Source: Paulinella micropora (taxonomy: Eukaryota > Cercozoa > Imbricatea > Euglyphida > Paulinellidae). Taken from it: 64,000 bases of DNA. The stretch covers positions 17,501-81,500 of the forward strand of contig WBZZ01002368.1 in the NCBI GenBank assembly GCA_019918135.1, given 5' to 3'. Below are positions 33,966 through 43,965 of this stretch, piece by piece (the first letter of the stretch is position 1; each line of letters starts with the position of its first letter). The position numbers and the translations under genes were made by a program. A model generated the notes under the pieces. That model was not told the origin of the DNA. It ran no database searches and was given only the letters and a program-made list of their open reading frames with translations.

Positions 33966-34867
33966 TAGGCCAATCTCTTCGAGCAGGACGGCACTCCGGA
34001 GGATTTGTTATCCTTCACTGTTCGCCGCCTTCTGCAAGCTCCGTTTGTCTATGGTGACGACGGTGGTGCTGGTTCGAAGACGAGAGTTATATCCCCCTTT
34101 CCAACCACCATCAGCAAGCAATGGTTTGCTTCTTTTTTCACCAGGAATGGCACTTTGAAAGACAAGGGTACAAAATTAGTTGGAGAAGTGCAAGCGGGCC
34201 ACTGGCCAGGGCATGCATGTTCCAACATATTTTTTTACACAGCATGTCCCCGCAGCCCATGGTAGGCTTACCAAAGTAATACTAGAGTCGGTGCAGTTTG
34301 CTTTATGTACGGTAGAGGAGGAGGAAAAAGGTTCGTTCCCAGTGCCCGGCCCCCCAGAGGCGATGATATCGCCAAGCCTTCTCTGCCGGAATTGAAGGAG
34401 CATCCATCCTGGACTATTGCTATACAGGATGGCAACCACTTGTACTTTGCTGAGCTGGGGGACGATGCGGACCAGCGGTGGATAAATAAAATAGTCGCTG
34501 GGTTGGAGAAGTCCCAGCCCACAAACTACTATCTTGGCCGGACCCAGCGGTCCTCACAATGCAGGAGAGTTTACAGAAAAAGCATTTCCCAACAAAGAGG
34601 GTAAACATAAAGCTCAAAGATAAGATATGGAAACTGGATACCACCTGGACAAGAAAGGGGGAGGAAATCTGGGTGGAGGTCGAAGACATTATCTACTGCT
34701 TTCCAGGTTTCAATCCAAAAACAAACAAAGTGCCCTTTACTGTGCAGCAAACCTTGGGTGCCCATTTCCAACGACAGCAGTACAATCATTTTCGTTTTGC
34801 TAACACCCGTAGTTTTGTATGTCGTTTCCTGTCCGCTAAGGTTGTTGTATCCTTGGACATGACATAA
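33966..34867 (+). pseudogene. Unrecognised gene, right part
   Basis: Three open stretches: 33966-34230 (RRLLQAPFVYGDDGGAG, PTTISKQWFASFFTRNGT), 34305-34604 (PSWTIAIQDGNHLYFAELGD, WINKIVAGLEKSQPTNYYL) and 34559-34867 (KIWKLDTTWTRKGEEIWVEV, FVCRFLSAKVVVSLDM, stop). Frame changes between them could be introns or damage; I see no firm splice pairs. No domain recognised. It is probably the continuation of the gene at 31000-31625, split by the SINE cluster. It ends facing the - strand gene at 35461. Confidence 0.45.
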
Positions 34868-35440
34868 TTCAGCATTTTCTTGCTTTGGACATGACATAAT
34901 TCATAATTACGTCTGGGTGGACGTTAGTAGTGAACTTGACTACTTTAGAAAAAATCCACACATGATTAGAAATAATGCATGTAGTTGTTGTACACTCACT
35001 CACCACTTGTTATATTAATAAAATAATATTACCAGCAGCTTATTCAGCATGTCTACTAACTTGTTGAAGCAGAAAACCGGTTTTGAAACATGATTTTCAT
35101 AGTGCAGACTATTTCAGAAAAAATCTCACACATGATTAGAAATAATGCATGTAGTTGTTATACATACTCACACACCACTTGCTGTATTAATAAAATAATA
35201 TTACTGGCAGCTTATTCAGCATGTCTACGAACTTGTTGAAGCAGAAAGCCGGTTTTGAAACATGATTTTCATAGTGCACTGAACTTGACTAGTTCAGAAA
35301 AAACCTCACACATGATTAGAAATAATGCATGTAGTTGTTATACATACTCACACACCACTTGCTGTATTAATAAAATAATATTATCGGCAGCTTATTCAGC
35401 ATGTCTACGAACTTGTTGAAGCAGAAAACAAATTTTTTAA
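34850..35440. repeat. Tandem repeat, about 171-180 bp units, three copies
   Basis: Three units, marked by GCATGTCTAC at 35048, 35219 and 35399, sharing a TTAGAAATAATGCATGTAG block and an AATAAAATAATATTA block. Just before them a short direct repeat, TTGGACATGACATAATTCA, occurs twice (34852-34898). No coding potential. Confidence 0.85.
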
Positions 35441-35460
35441 AATGTATTAATATTTACCAG

Positions 35461-35637
35461 CTTACGATCCACCGCCCAGACGCGGAGCCGTACGAGGAAT
35501 CCACTCGTCGTCATCATCATCTACACGCTTCTGTTTCTTCTTCTGCTTGTTTCCCCTTCCTCCCTTCTTCTTCCTCTTCGAAGAAGAAGAAGAAGAAGAA
35601 GGCTGAGAAGAAGAAGAAGCAGAAGAAGAAAGAGGCG
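35461..35637 (-). pseudogene. C-terminal end of a - strand gene, Ser/Lys-rich, acidic tail
   Basis: On the - strand it reads a Ser run, then KRKKKGGRGNKQKKKQKR (nuclear-localisation-like), then DDDDDEW and a stop at about 35461. Upstream coding is cut off at 35638 by Copia D. The gene may continue on the far side at 43252-43416, where the - strand frame encodes a Ser-rich, acidic segment. Function unknown. Position left of the E2 transposase gene and reading away from it parallels the accessory gene of E1. Confidence 0.4.
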
Positions 35638-35993
35638 TGAAAGACGATGATTGAATATATTCGCTGATGAATAAAACCGTGATCCGAACTGAGAGGAGTG
35701 CTCCGGACGTAAATCCGAAATACACACAACTAAAAGCAAGTCTGATTAAACGCAATTAACGGACTATTCCTTCTGAGGAATTCCGGCAGATTGAGTTCCG
35801 GATGTCAGTAAATGACACTAAAATAATCCCACGACTTCTTGCTTGTTACTGGAATTGAACTTTACTGGGAATACAATCACTTTCCGTTTTACTCTAGAAT
35901 TATGCCACGTCACTAGCAATGATTATGGTTGGAAGCACAACTAATGACTGTGACTAATTATAATATGGACTGAATGACTGTAACTGTTCTACA
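35638..35993 (-). repeat. 3' LTR of Copia D
   Basis: 356 bp. On the - strand it starts TGTAGAACAG and ends GTCTTTCA. The last 48 bp recur at 43204-43251 next to the gag start, which supports the boundary. Confidence 0.75.
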
Positions 35994-36171
35994 AGCTCCT
36001 ATCTCAGCCAACGAACTCGTTGCATAGCTCGTGCGCTTCTCAGAGTCAGCTCGGGCCTTCTTACACCTGAGTACGATACATGCGTATGCGAAAATTTGCG
36101 TAAATTGCAGTTACGAAAATTAACGTATTCGTTGATCACGAAAAATTTGCAAGTGACAATATTACCGATGT

Positions 36172-36972
36172 TTATTCCATCTTAATCGTGAATTTATCCA
36201 AAAGATAATCTGTCTGTTCTTTAGAAAGGTGCTTAGTTAAAACATCACCGATTTGCTCATCTGTACTTACCTTGCGAAATTTTACGATTCCGAGAGTTTC
36301 CAGTTCATGCAAATAGTGTTCTTCTACGAGAAGATGCTTAGTTCGCGGTCCCGCTAAACCTCGCTGTGCTGCTAAGATTGTTTGTGCATTATCTTCGAAC
36401 ACATCAACGGGATTATTCTGTGCTAAGCCTATCTCTGTGAGAATGTTTTTGACTGCCATCATCTCGCGAAGCGCTTCATTAGCAGCGATGATTTCGGCGT
36501 CATTGGAAGAAAGAGCTACTTTGGTTTGTCGCTTCGACAACCAAGCTACTGGGCTGCCGCCGACGAGTCTTACGTAGCCGGTTCGCGACTTACCCGTCTT
36601 GAGACACGCTTTGTGCGCGGCATCCGGATAAACGGAAATTTGTTCAACCAACCCGGATCTTGTGCCCGATTTGAATCGCAAACCCCGTAAATTCTTCAAG
36701 TAGCGGATGCATTTGCCTAATCGCGCGTAAGCAACTCCCGCGTCGATTGTCTGCATAACGCTCGCGGCGTTTACAGCTTCATCGATGTCCGGTCTTGTCA
36801 TCTTTGCTAGAAATAGGAGACTACCGACTATCTGGGGAATTGAAAATTGTCTGAGCTTGGCTGAACTGTGCATCGGGGCAGGATCGATTTTTGTGCCCGG
36901 GGTAGCGCTTGGCTTAGAATCAGCGTAACCAAAAAACTTGACTACCTCCTTCGCGTAGGTGCACTGGTGCAC
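36172..36972 (-). pseudogene. Copia D RT connection and RNase H
   Basis: Copia pol C-terminal part: PQIVGSLLFLAKMTRPDIDE, YPDAAHKACLKTGKSRTGYV, SSNDAEIIAANEALREM, GPRTKHLLVEEHYL, DVLTKHLSKEQ, then the stop. Landmarks of RNase H (Asp, Glu, Asp, His) are all present. Between its end and the LTR (35994-36171) is a short 3' UTR with a GCATACGCAT stretch shared with Copia B. Fossil. Confidence 0.85.
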
Positions 36973-38860
36973 AATTATCTCCGTCCTTTTGTTCGATCTC
37001 CATGCCTTTGAACTCCCTAGCTACGCCTAGCCTTTTGATCGGGAATCGCTTCTCGAGGCTATTGCAAAAGTAGCTATAAGCTTTCTCGCTGGGGGCGATG
37101 AATATAAGGTCGTCTACGTGAAAGACACCTATTATGGCTTTACTAACGTGTACTCCCTTTTGAATAAACATGCAAGGGTCTGCCTTAAGAGGCTCAAAAC
37201 CAAGCTCTCGTAAAAGTTCTGCGAATAGATCGTACCACATTTTGCCTGCCTGTGGGGCTCCGTATAAAGCTTTAGTGATCTTAAGTAACATCCCTTCGCG
37301 TCCTTTCTCGGTTACACCGGGTGGGGCGCGAGCATACACCGGGTCTTTCATGAGTGCATTGAGGTATGCGTTCTTGAAGTCTACGGCATATATTTTGTTG
37401 CCAAAGCTTACTGATAGTTTGAATAACAGTAAGACTGATCTATTGTTGGCACATGGAACGTAAAGCTGTTCGGGGTTATAACTGATGCCTGGCTCAAGTT
37501 GATCTCCCCGTAAAGAGAGTCGTGACTTAACGAATTTTACGCCCGCTTCGTCAGTCTTAACTTTATGAACCCAAAGTAAACCTACGGGTTTGACTCCTGC
37601 CTTCCTAACTTCATCGGCAGTCACCCATTCATAGGTTTTGAACTTCCTTAACGCCTTCAGTTCATTATCGATTCCTTTTTGCAAGTCTTTCAGTGTCATT
37701 CCTTCTTCAACTAAGTCTGTGGGTAGATGAATATAAGATAACCACTCGGTTGCTTCATCATGAGAGATGCAATCATCCATATCATTCAATACATCATTCA
37801 TGAGCGTAACATGATGCGTGGATGTAGAACTTAAGTCAGTTCGCTTCCTCTCTCTCTTGCCTGTGACTATATTGGCTGAGCTAACACTGTTGCTTTGCTC
37901 CCAAGTTAGTCCTTTTGGCGTGGGCTTCTTCTCAATGTACCGGTTTGGATCGGTATGAGGCTCTTCTGGGGCAGTGAAATCAGATGAGGGCATCGGTCCT
38001 GTACTAAGGTTTGTGTCCTGATCGTCAGCTAAGCTTTGTTCAATACTGATCTCGTCTTGCTGGTCTGATTTCTGCTCTTCCTGTAATCCTTGCTCGTGAG
38101 TTGGTGAATCTGGTCTCATCGCTCTCTCAAGTGGTTGGATTGTCGTATGCTCGTGTGTCGTTTCTTTGAAGTGTGGTTGTTGATCCTCATCTTCATCGTC
38201 TAGAATGGCTTGGATTGGTGAAGGTCGATCTGTGGTGATTGTGCCTTCTCGCCCCCCCTCAGATTCATCACTCCAATCTATCTGGGCGGTCGCGTCTGAC
38301 AGTGGTCCTATTTTGCGCGGGTTAAATCTAGCATTACGAACGCCAGCTATTACTCGCTTGCCATCCCATACACGATACAATTCTCTATGTATGTCGTATC
38401 CTACTAACGTAACTACTTTGCCGGGCATAGCTCCCTTGCCGTCTGTCTTACCTATGTGCATTACTCCTCTGCTACCGATAGGTTTTAACTGATGCATTGG
38501 GGGCTTTCTACCGAAAAGCTGTTCGTATGGGGACATACCCTTACGGGAACCAGTGGTTGCCGGGAGGATGTTCCAAAGTGTGGATGCTGTATGTTCCATT
38601 TCGTCCCAAAAATTGGGTTCGGAATCCAGCATGAATGCGCATAGCGCGTGCGGTCCTCCTGTCGTTTGGTTCATTCTTTCCGCTACCGGATTGCTATATT
38701 TATCTCCTGTAGCTGCATCTTGCCAAGTATTCCCTGCGCACCTCTGCGGGGGCAGTGAACTCCTGATCACAGCGTATTTCCTTGACTTTATTACTTGATT
38801 GTGTTTCAAAGAAGCTGATGGCCTTCTTGAGACAAGTAATAAACTCATTCTTATGGGCAA
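36920..38860 (-). pseudogene. Copia D integrase C-terminal part, acidic hinge and reverse transcriptase
   Basis: A 640-codon stretch. First: NPVAERMNQTTGG with the third integrase acidic residue (Glu), FGRKPPMHQLKPIG, VGYDIHRELYRVWDGKRV. Middle: a Gln/Glu-rich hinge (about 38250-37860). Then RT: LLWVHKVKTDEAGVKFVKSR, LRGDQLEPGISYNPEQ, VDFKNAYLNALM, YGAPQAGKMWYD, FHVDDLIF (about 37110-37125). Fossil. Confidence 0.85.
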
Positions 38861-40410
38861 TATAGAAATCTAACGTGTAACTGCAATAATCATCAGTCAC
38901 GGAAAAATTTATATCTTTTGCCTGTCCTGACATTACACGCCAGGGTCCTTGCGTATCTAAGTGTAATATCTCTCCGACCTATTGGCTCTGCGAATGTGAT
39001 TAACCGCAAATCTAGGAAGAACCTTAGCTTTGCCGATCATGCATGGTTCGCATGTGGCACACTCTTCCTTTGCGCTTTCCAAAGTTCTTCTAGGTCCGAC
39101 TGTTCTATAGCCAGTCGCATCTGCGAAAGCAGTGGCTTTTCCGAAACCGAAATGTCCTATACTAGCATGAAGGATATCTATTTCTATTGGCTTCCGTTTC
39201 TCAGTGCTAGCGGGGTACGTAACAAACAAGATTGCGTTGTTGGTCCTATCACTATCTCTATTCTTGCCTAGCTTGAATCTATCGCTATCTTTGACTGATA
39301 TGGGGCTTCCCTCCCCAATTACCCCAACATGGATTCGCTCTTGGGTGCTCCTGAGGGAACATACCGCTGATTGATGCGAAGCGGTTTGTCCTTCTTCGTG
39401 TCCCATCTATACAATAGAGATTTTGTCAATCTCCCCCTGACTAGTATATCCCTGGGGTCTACCTTTATAGGATTCTTAAGGATAAACATCTGACCATTTT
39501 GGTGTACCACAGCTCTGTGATGAAAATGATCAATGGGTCCAGTGGGTGCAATGTTGATAGGCATAGAGGGGTCATAGTACGCTGCTTTTGCTATAACATG
39601 GGGTTTGGCATTACCATCTACTCTAGCTAGTTGCATCATACCTGCCTTCTCTATCTTTCTCTCACCGTTTCCAGTTTTGAAGTTCACGGGTCTTACTTTC
39701 GTCATGTTCGTCATTAAATGATAATCTCGACAGATGTATTGTGAGGCTCCACTATCCTGGTATGTGTGGGTCGGGTTTGGTCTGTCTTTCGCGTTGATCA
39801 ATACCATCGCCCTGTCTCGCGCTACTGTACTCACGTCTTTCTCTGTCTTGTGAGTCACTGTTGCTGTGTCATCCTCTTCGTTTTCTTCTTCGTCCTGTTC
39901 TTCTTCTTCCTCTTGCTCTTCCTCTTCTTCTATCTCTTCTGACGAATAAGCTGCGAGTGCGTCCCTAAGTCGAATTTCGTCTGAGTTTCGTTCGTCGTCG
40001 CTGTTGAACTCGTACATCTCATCATCTTCTTCTTCCTCTGACTTTTCTTCCTTCTCTATTTCATCTATCTCTTCCTCTTCTTCGTGGCGTGTAGAAGGGA
40101 ATAGTTGGCGTTCAGTAGTTGTGTTGGAAGGAGGGGGTGCTTGTGGCAATCCTACTCTTTCTTGTGTAGTGGAATTAGTGACAATTGGATCTTTTTCGAC
40201 GCTGTAGGGGCTAGTTCTTCTCACTTTGTGCAGTACGTAAACTGCCTCTATCGCTTTCATCACGTCTGTGAGGAAATCGTCTGGCTGGTCGTCTGCTGTC
40301 CACACTACCTGTCTGTCTGAGGTCCATTGACAACCTTGCGTCATGACTTCTGCTAAGTGTGCGAGGGTGTAGAAGTTTATGGGCATTAGGATTAGGCCTA
40401 GCCTGATCAT
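38700..40410 (-). pseudogene. Copia D protease, pre-integrase and integrase core
   Basis: Protease active-site motif DSGA at 39744-39755 (- strand), with an acidic run before it (about 40110-39870). The pre-integrase zinc module reads HASIGHFGFGKA then CATCEPCMIGKAKVLP (39190-39030). The integrase core has FSVTDDY and IRCDQEF (about 38770). All match Copia A. Fossil. Confidence 0.85.
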
Positions 40411-40662
40411 TTACCACTACTAGACCTGCCGCCTGAATGCGTGACTAGTAAGGTATCTACCTTCTGGGGTGCGAGGGGTTGCCTGTTCTGGTGTTGTGTT
40501 TTCGAAGTGTTCCTCAACATACATGACAGTTTCGGGTGTGGATGCTTCGGGTATTGGACTTTCTGGTATTGGCCTTTCAGGTGTTGGATGCAGTGGGTGG
40601 GGTTGTCTACCATGCTCTACTGCTCTACCAGCTAAGCTATTCTGTCCACTACCGTACACAAC

Positions 40663-41394
40663 CTATTGGATCCGGCCCGTTTTTTCCGCATACTGTTTCG
40701 TCAGGTGGTTGAGTTTGCGTGACGGCTGTACCTGAAACTCGTGCGCATTCACTGCGGGGTAATAACACCACTCTTGGTTAAGCTGATTGTAACCCTGAAT
40801 GTTGCCGTACAACTCTAGGTACTGTTCGGCTACAGCTATCAGTCCTGCTTCGTCTGGGAACTTGCTATTCTTACTAGGTCTTTCTGCTGCCGGTCTTGCT
40901 AGGTCTACGAAGGGAAATAAGGGGTCTTGTTCGGCATGATAGCCGCAAAACGAACCATATGCAAACCGTTTCGCCATGAGATGAGGGGAACCGTAAAATT
41001 TGGGGTTGCGAGAAATCCCACACTGTTCTCCTTTTGTGTTCCTACTTTGACACCTAGGGTGCCCGTTCTTACCAAGCTGCTCATAAACCAGTGTTCTCTG
41101 TTTGGGTGTGAGAGAGTAACCAGGCTTGAGATTTGCGTAGATAGGGTGTGGTGGTGGCTCACATCTTCCCATGCGTTCAGTCTGTGACTGTGTGTCTGTG
41201 GATGAGAGGGTGGAGGGTGGTGACTGTGCTCTTTCACTCTTTCTCTCCATCTTCTGTGAATGTGTGACTGTGGATGAGAGGGAAGTGGGTTGTGCCTGTG
41301 CTCTTTCACCCTTACTCTCCATCCTCGTTTTCTGTTGTTTCTTAGATGAGAGGGTAACGGTTTGCGACTGTGCTCTTTCACTCTTTCTCTCCAT
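40663..41394 (-). pseudogene. Copia D Cys/His finger region
   Basis: Ser/Gln-rich repeats (MERKSERAQS units, three times) lead to a conserved segment with the module C-x9-C ... FCGYHAEQDP at 41055-40934, then FPFVDLARPAAERPS. Same module as in A and B. Lies between gag and protease. Fossil. Confidence 0.7.
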
Positions 41395-41416
41395 CTCTGC
41401 CTGCTGTTGCTTTTGT

Positions 41417-43150
41417 CTACGAGCTTGCTGTCGTGCTGCTCTGCCGTCTATTGCTAGTCTGTTGACTGCTTGTCAGTTGAGGGCTAGTTTGTCGGTTACT
41501 GACCTGTTGACTGCTGTCCTGCTGACTGCTAGTTTGCTGACTGCTGCTGCTTGTCTGTCGACTATTGTCTTGCTGTCTGCTGTTCTGCTGACTGCTAGTC
41601 TGTTGACTGCTGCTGCTTGTCTGTCGACTATTGTCTTGCTGTCTGCTGTTCTGCTGACTGCTAGTCTGCTGACTGCTGCTGCTTGTCTGTCGATTATTGT
41701 TTTGCTGTCTGCTGTTCTGCTGACTGCTAGTCTGTTGACTGCTGCTGCTTGTCTGTCGACTATTGTTTTGCTGTCTGCTGTTCTGCTGACTGCTAGTCTG
41801 TTGACTAGTGTTGACTTGTTGTGTGCGGACTTGCTGAGTGCTGCTCTGTCTAGCTGATCGTCGTCTAGCATTAGGCTTCTCTTCCTCTTCGGGGTCTAAG
41901 CTTCCACCCATGACAACGAACACAGAGGGAGAATCATCCTCGTGTTCTGCGTCATCCTGTTCTTCCTTTTCATGCTTTTCTTCTCCTTGCTCCTCGTCCT
42001 GTTCGTCAGAGGTTTGCTCTGCGACAGCGACAGTGGATCTCGGGGATTTCTTAGAGGGTTTTGTTCCTGTCTGCCTACGTTTCTTGTCAAGAGGGCAATC
42101 CTTACGGGAGTGTTTACCTTTGCCTTTCTTGCAGCTATTCTTAGTGCAGGTGTCCTTGCACTCAAACGCTAAATGACCCGTTCCGTTGCAGTTGAAGCAA
42201 CGTCTTGTTTCGCTGTCTGACTGTTCAGACACGAATGATCTTTCGGTGTTCTTGCGTTGTCCGTTTGTTTTGTCGGGGGTTTTGCCTGCTCCATAGAACT
42301 TTTTCTGAGTTCTCTGTTTCAGTTTGTACTTAATACAGATCATTCTGAGCATGTCTTCTACTTCAGAGTGAGCAGTAATCCCCTTGTTTTCGAACTGCAT
42401 CATCAGGGCATCTAGCCCTCCAAAAGCCGGGTGGAAGGAGAGTTTATACAAGAGCTGTGCGGTGAAAACTCGTTAGGGATTTTGCCACCATAATCTCTCT
42501 GTATTTGGAGTTCCTTAAGATTGTTTTCGTCTAGCCAGTAGGCAATGTCTCCCTTAGGGGTAGCGACAATGTCATTTTGCCATCTTATGATCATATCATT
42601 TGCCTCCATACCTTTTTTCCACTAAGACTAACATGCCAATGGGGCTTCTGTCTTCCACTCCCATGCACATTGTCACTAGGACTGGTGCTTTGAAAGCTAC
42701 AGAGACGTAAAGTCCCAACCTACGCATTCGTTGTGTATATTGTTTGTTTGTCTTCTTTTTTCTGGAATGGGCTCTCTTGGATGTCTGTGCTCGTCTGGCC
42801 TTTCTCTCTTCTTCCAGTTCGTCTTCTGTTTTCGAGAGTGCTGAGGTACTACCTTTCTGAGCACTGGCGGTTTTGCCTTGCTGTTTAGGCTTGTCCTTTT
42901 CGCTCTCTTTTGGGGGTTGTGTTTCTTGCTCATCATCTGAAGACTCTGACCAGTCTTCTGCAATACGGATTTCGGTAGGGTCGTAGGGGAATCTGGCTAT
43001 GGCTTTGTCCGGTTCCTCAAACACGGAGGCTACCATGTCTCCCAATTCTGCGCTATCTCCGTAGGTGAAGGATTGGAACTGAAATTTCCATTCCTGGTAA
43101 AGTCGTTCATTTGGTTTGAGAGTGGGTACGCTTCCAATGGTTGAGTAGTT
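41417..43150 (-). pseudogene. Copia D gag with two zinc knuckles and Gln/Ser minisatellite
   Basis: The start (about 43140) reads ERLYQEWKFQFQSFTYGD, a Copia gag N-terminal helix. A Lys/Glu-rich insert (42960-42720) precedes the gag core. Two knuckles follow near 42100-42190: CFNCNGTGHLAFEC (C-x2-C-x4-H-x4-C) and CTKNSCKKGKGKHSRKDC (C-x4-C-x6-H-x4-C). An acidic run and FVVMGGSLDPEEE follow, then a Gln/Ser/Arg-rich repeat (41510-41815). Fossil. Confidence 0.75.
41510..41815 (-). repeat. 63-bp coding minisatellite in Copia D
   Basis: Nearly five tandem units of 63 bp, each encoding 21 residues of the type SSQQTSSQQNSRQQ. The period is a multiple of three, so copy number changes keep frame. Confidence 0.85.
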
Positions 43151-43251
43151 TGGGGGTCTGTGTCTTGCTCATGAGGTCGTTAGCAATCAAGGCTGCATAA
43201 CCGTGAAAGACGATGACTGAATATATTCGCTGATGAATAAAACAGTGATCC

Positions 43252-43515
43252 TCCGAAGTCAGTTTCGCTGTCGTATTCCAAGAAGGAAGCACTCATCCAA
43301 AGCTTGTCTGCCAGCATTCCGCCGCTGACAAGGTCAGTTTCGATGAGTGACGACCGAAAGGTCAAACTTTCGGAGAGTCTCCGCGATGAGCTTGCAGTTC
43401 CTGACGACTCTAGCAACAGCTTGAAGCAGCAGTCATCTGATACAACTGTTATTCTTGAACGCGCATCTAGTTCAACGGTCAGAATAATTCTTGCGCCCGT
43501 GTCAATCTAACAATT
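43252..43515. other. Unrecognised stretch between Copia D and the E2 gene
   Basis: Open on the + strand (ATG 43304, stop 43510; MSDDRKVKLSESLRDELAV) and also on the - strand (43416 leftward; Ser-rich, acidic). The - strand reading would put it as the continuation of the gene cut by Copia D at 35637. I cannot decide which is real. Confidence 0.35.
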
Positions 43516-43965
43516 TTTTTGTTTGCTATTATTGTTGTCAAGATCACTCCATATGATCGGGGAGAATGGTCGAGCACCATCGCGTTCGGAGACGGGCAGT
43601 CTGCTGTGTTTGCATAAAATGAAGTTGTGAAGAGAGAAAGGGTAGCTGCTACTTCTCTCTCTCGCTCCCTCTCTCTCTCTCTCTCTCTGACTCCCCCGCC
43701 CCCCCCCCCTCTCTCTCTCTCGGGCGCTACAACAGTTACTGGTCCCCGGCCCAGCGGGGGGTAGGCATAGTGATTCTTCTACTCCCCATTGGACCGGGCT
43801 CCACTTTTTGTTTTCTTTTTTTCCTTTCTTTTTAACTTCTCTCTCTCCCTCCCTCTCTCTCTCTCCTCTCTATTTCTCTCTCTCTCTCCTCTGTGTCTCT
43901 CTCTCTGCTCTGTCTCTCTCTCTGACACATATTCATAAAAAACTTTAAAATTACAGGCTACTGAT
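43516..43965. repeat. Low-complexity spacer with (TC)n and poly-C runs
   Basis: TC-rich runs at 43655-43725 and 43840-43925 with a C run (43690-43709). No gene. It ends in TTACAG just before the first exon-like stretch of the E2 gene (after 43957), so it would act as a pyrimidine tract. Confidence 0.8.

Larger units (their letters stand above)
35638..43251 (-). mobile_element. Copia element D
   Basis: A - strand Copia element of about 7.6 kb. Read on its own strand: gag (about 43140-41417), Cys/His finger (41055-40934), protease (40410-39319), pre-integrase and integrase (39406-38300), RT (37900-36975), RNase H (36972-36172), 3' UTR and 3' LTR (35993-35638). The 5' LTR is only partly recognisable (43204-43251, matching the LTR end). 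It is broken, with a handful of breaks, but is better preserved than A and B. Same family as A. Confidence 0.85.

Noticed and set aside
41520-41815. CRISPR-like regular spacing of repeats
   Set aside because: Units are contiguous 63-bp coding repeats without unique spacers, in a eukaryotic retroelement.
41171-41857. A 228-codon + strand frame rich in Leu/Thr/Ala
   Set aside because: Complement of the Copia D minisatellite; repeat-driven open frame.
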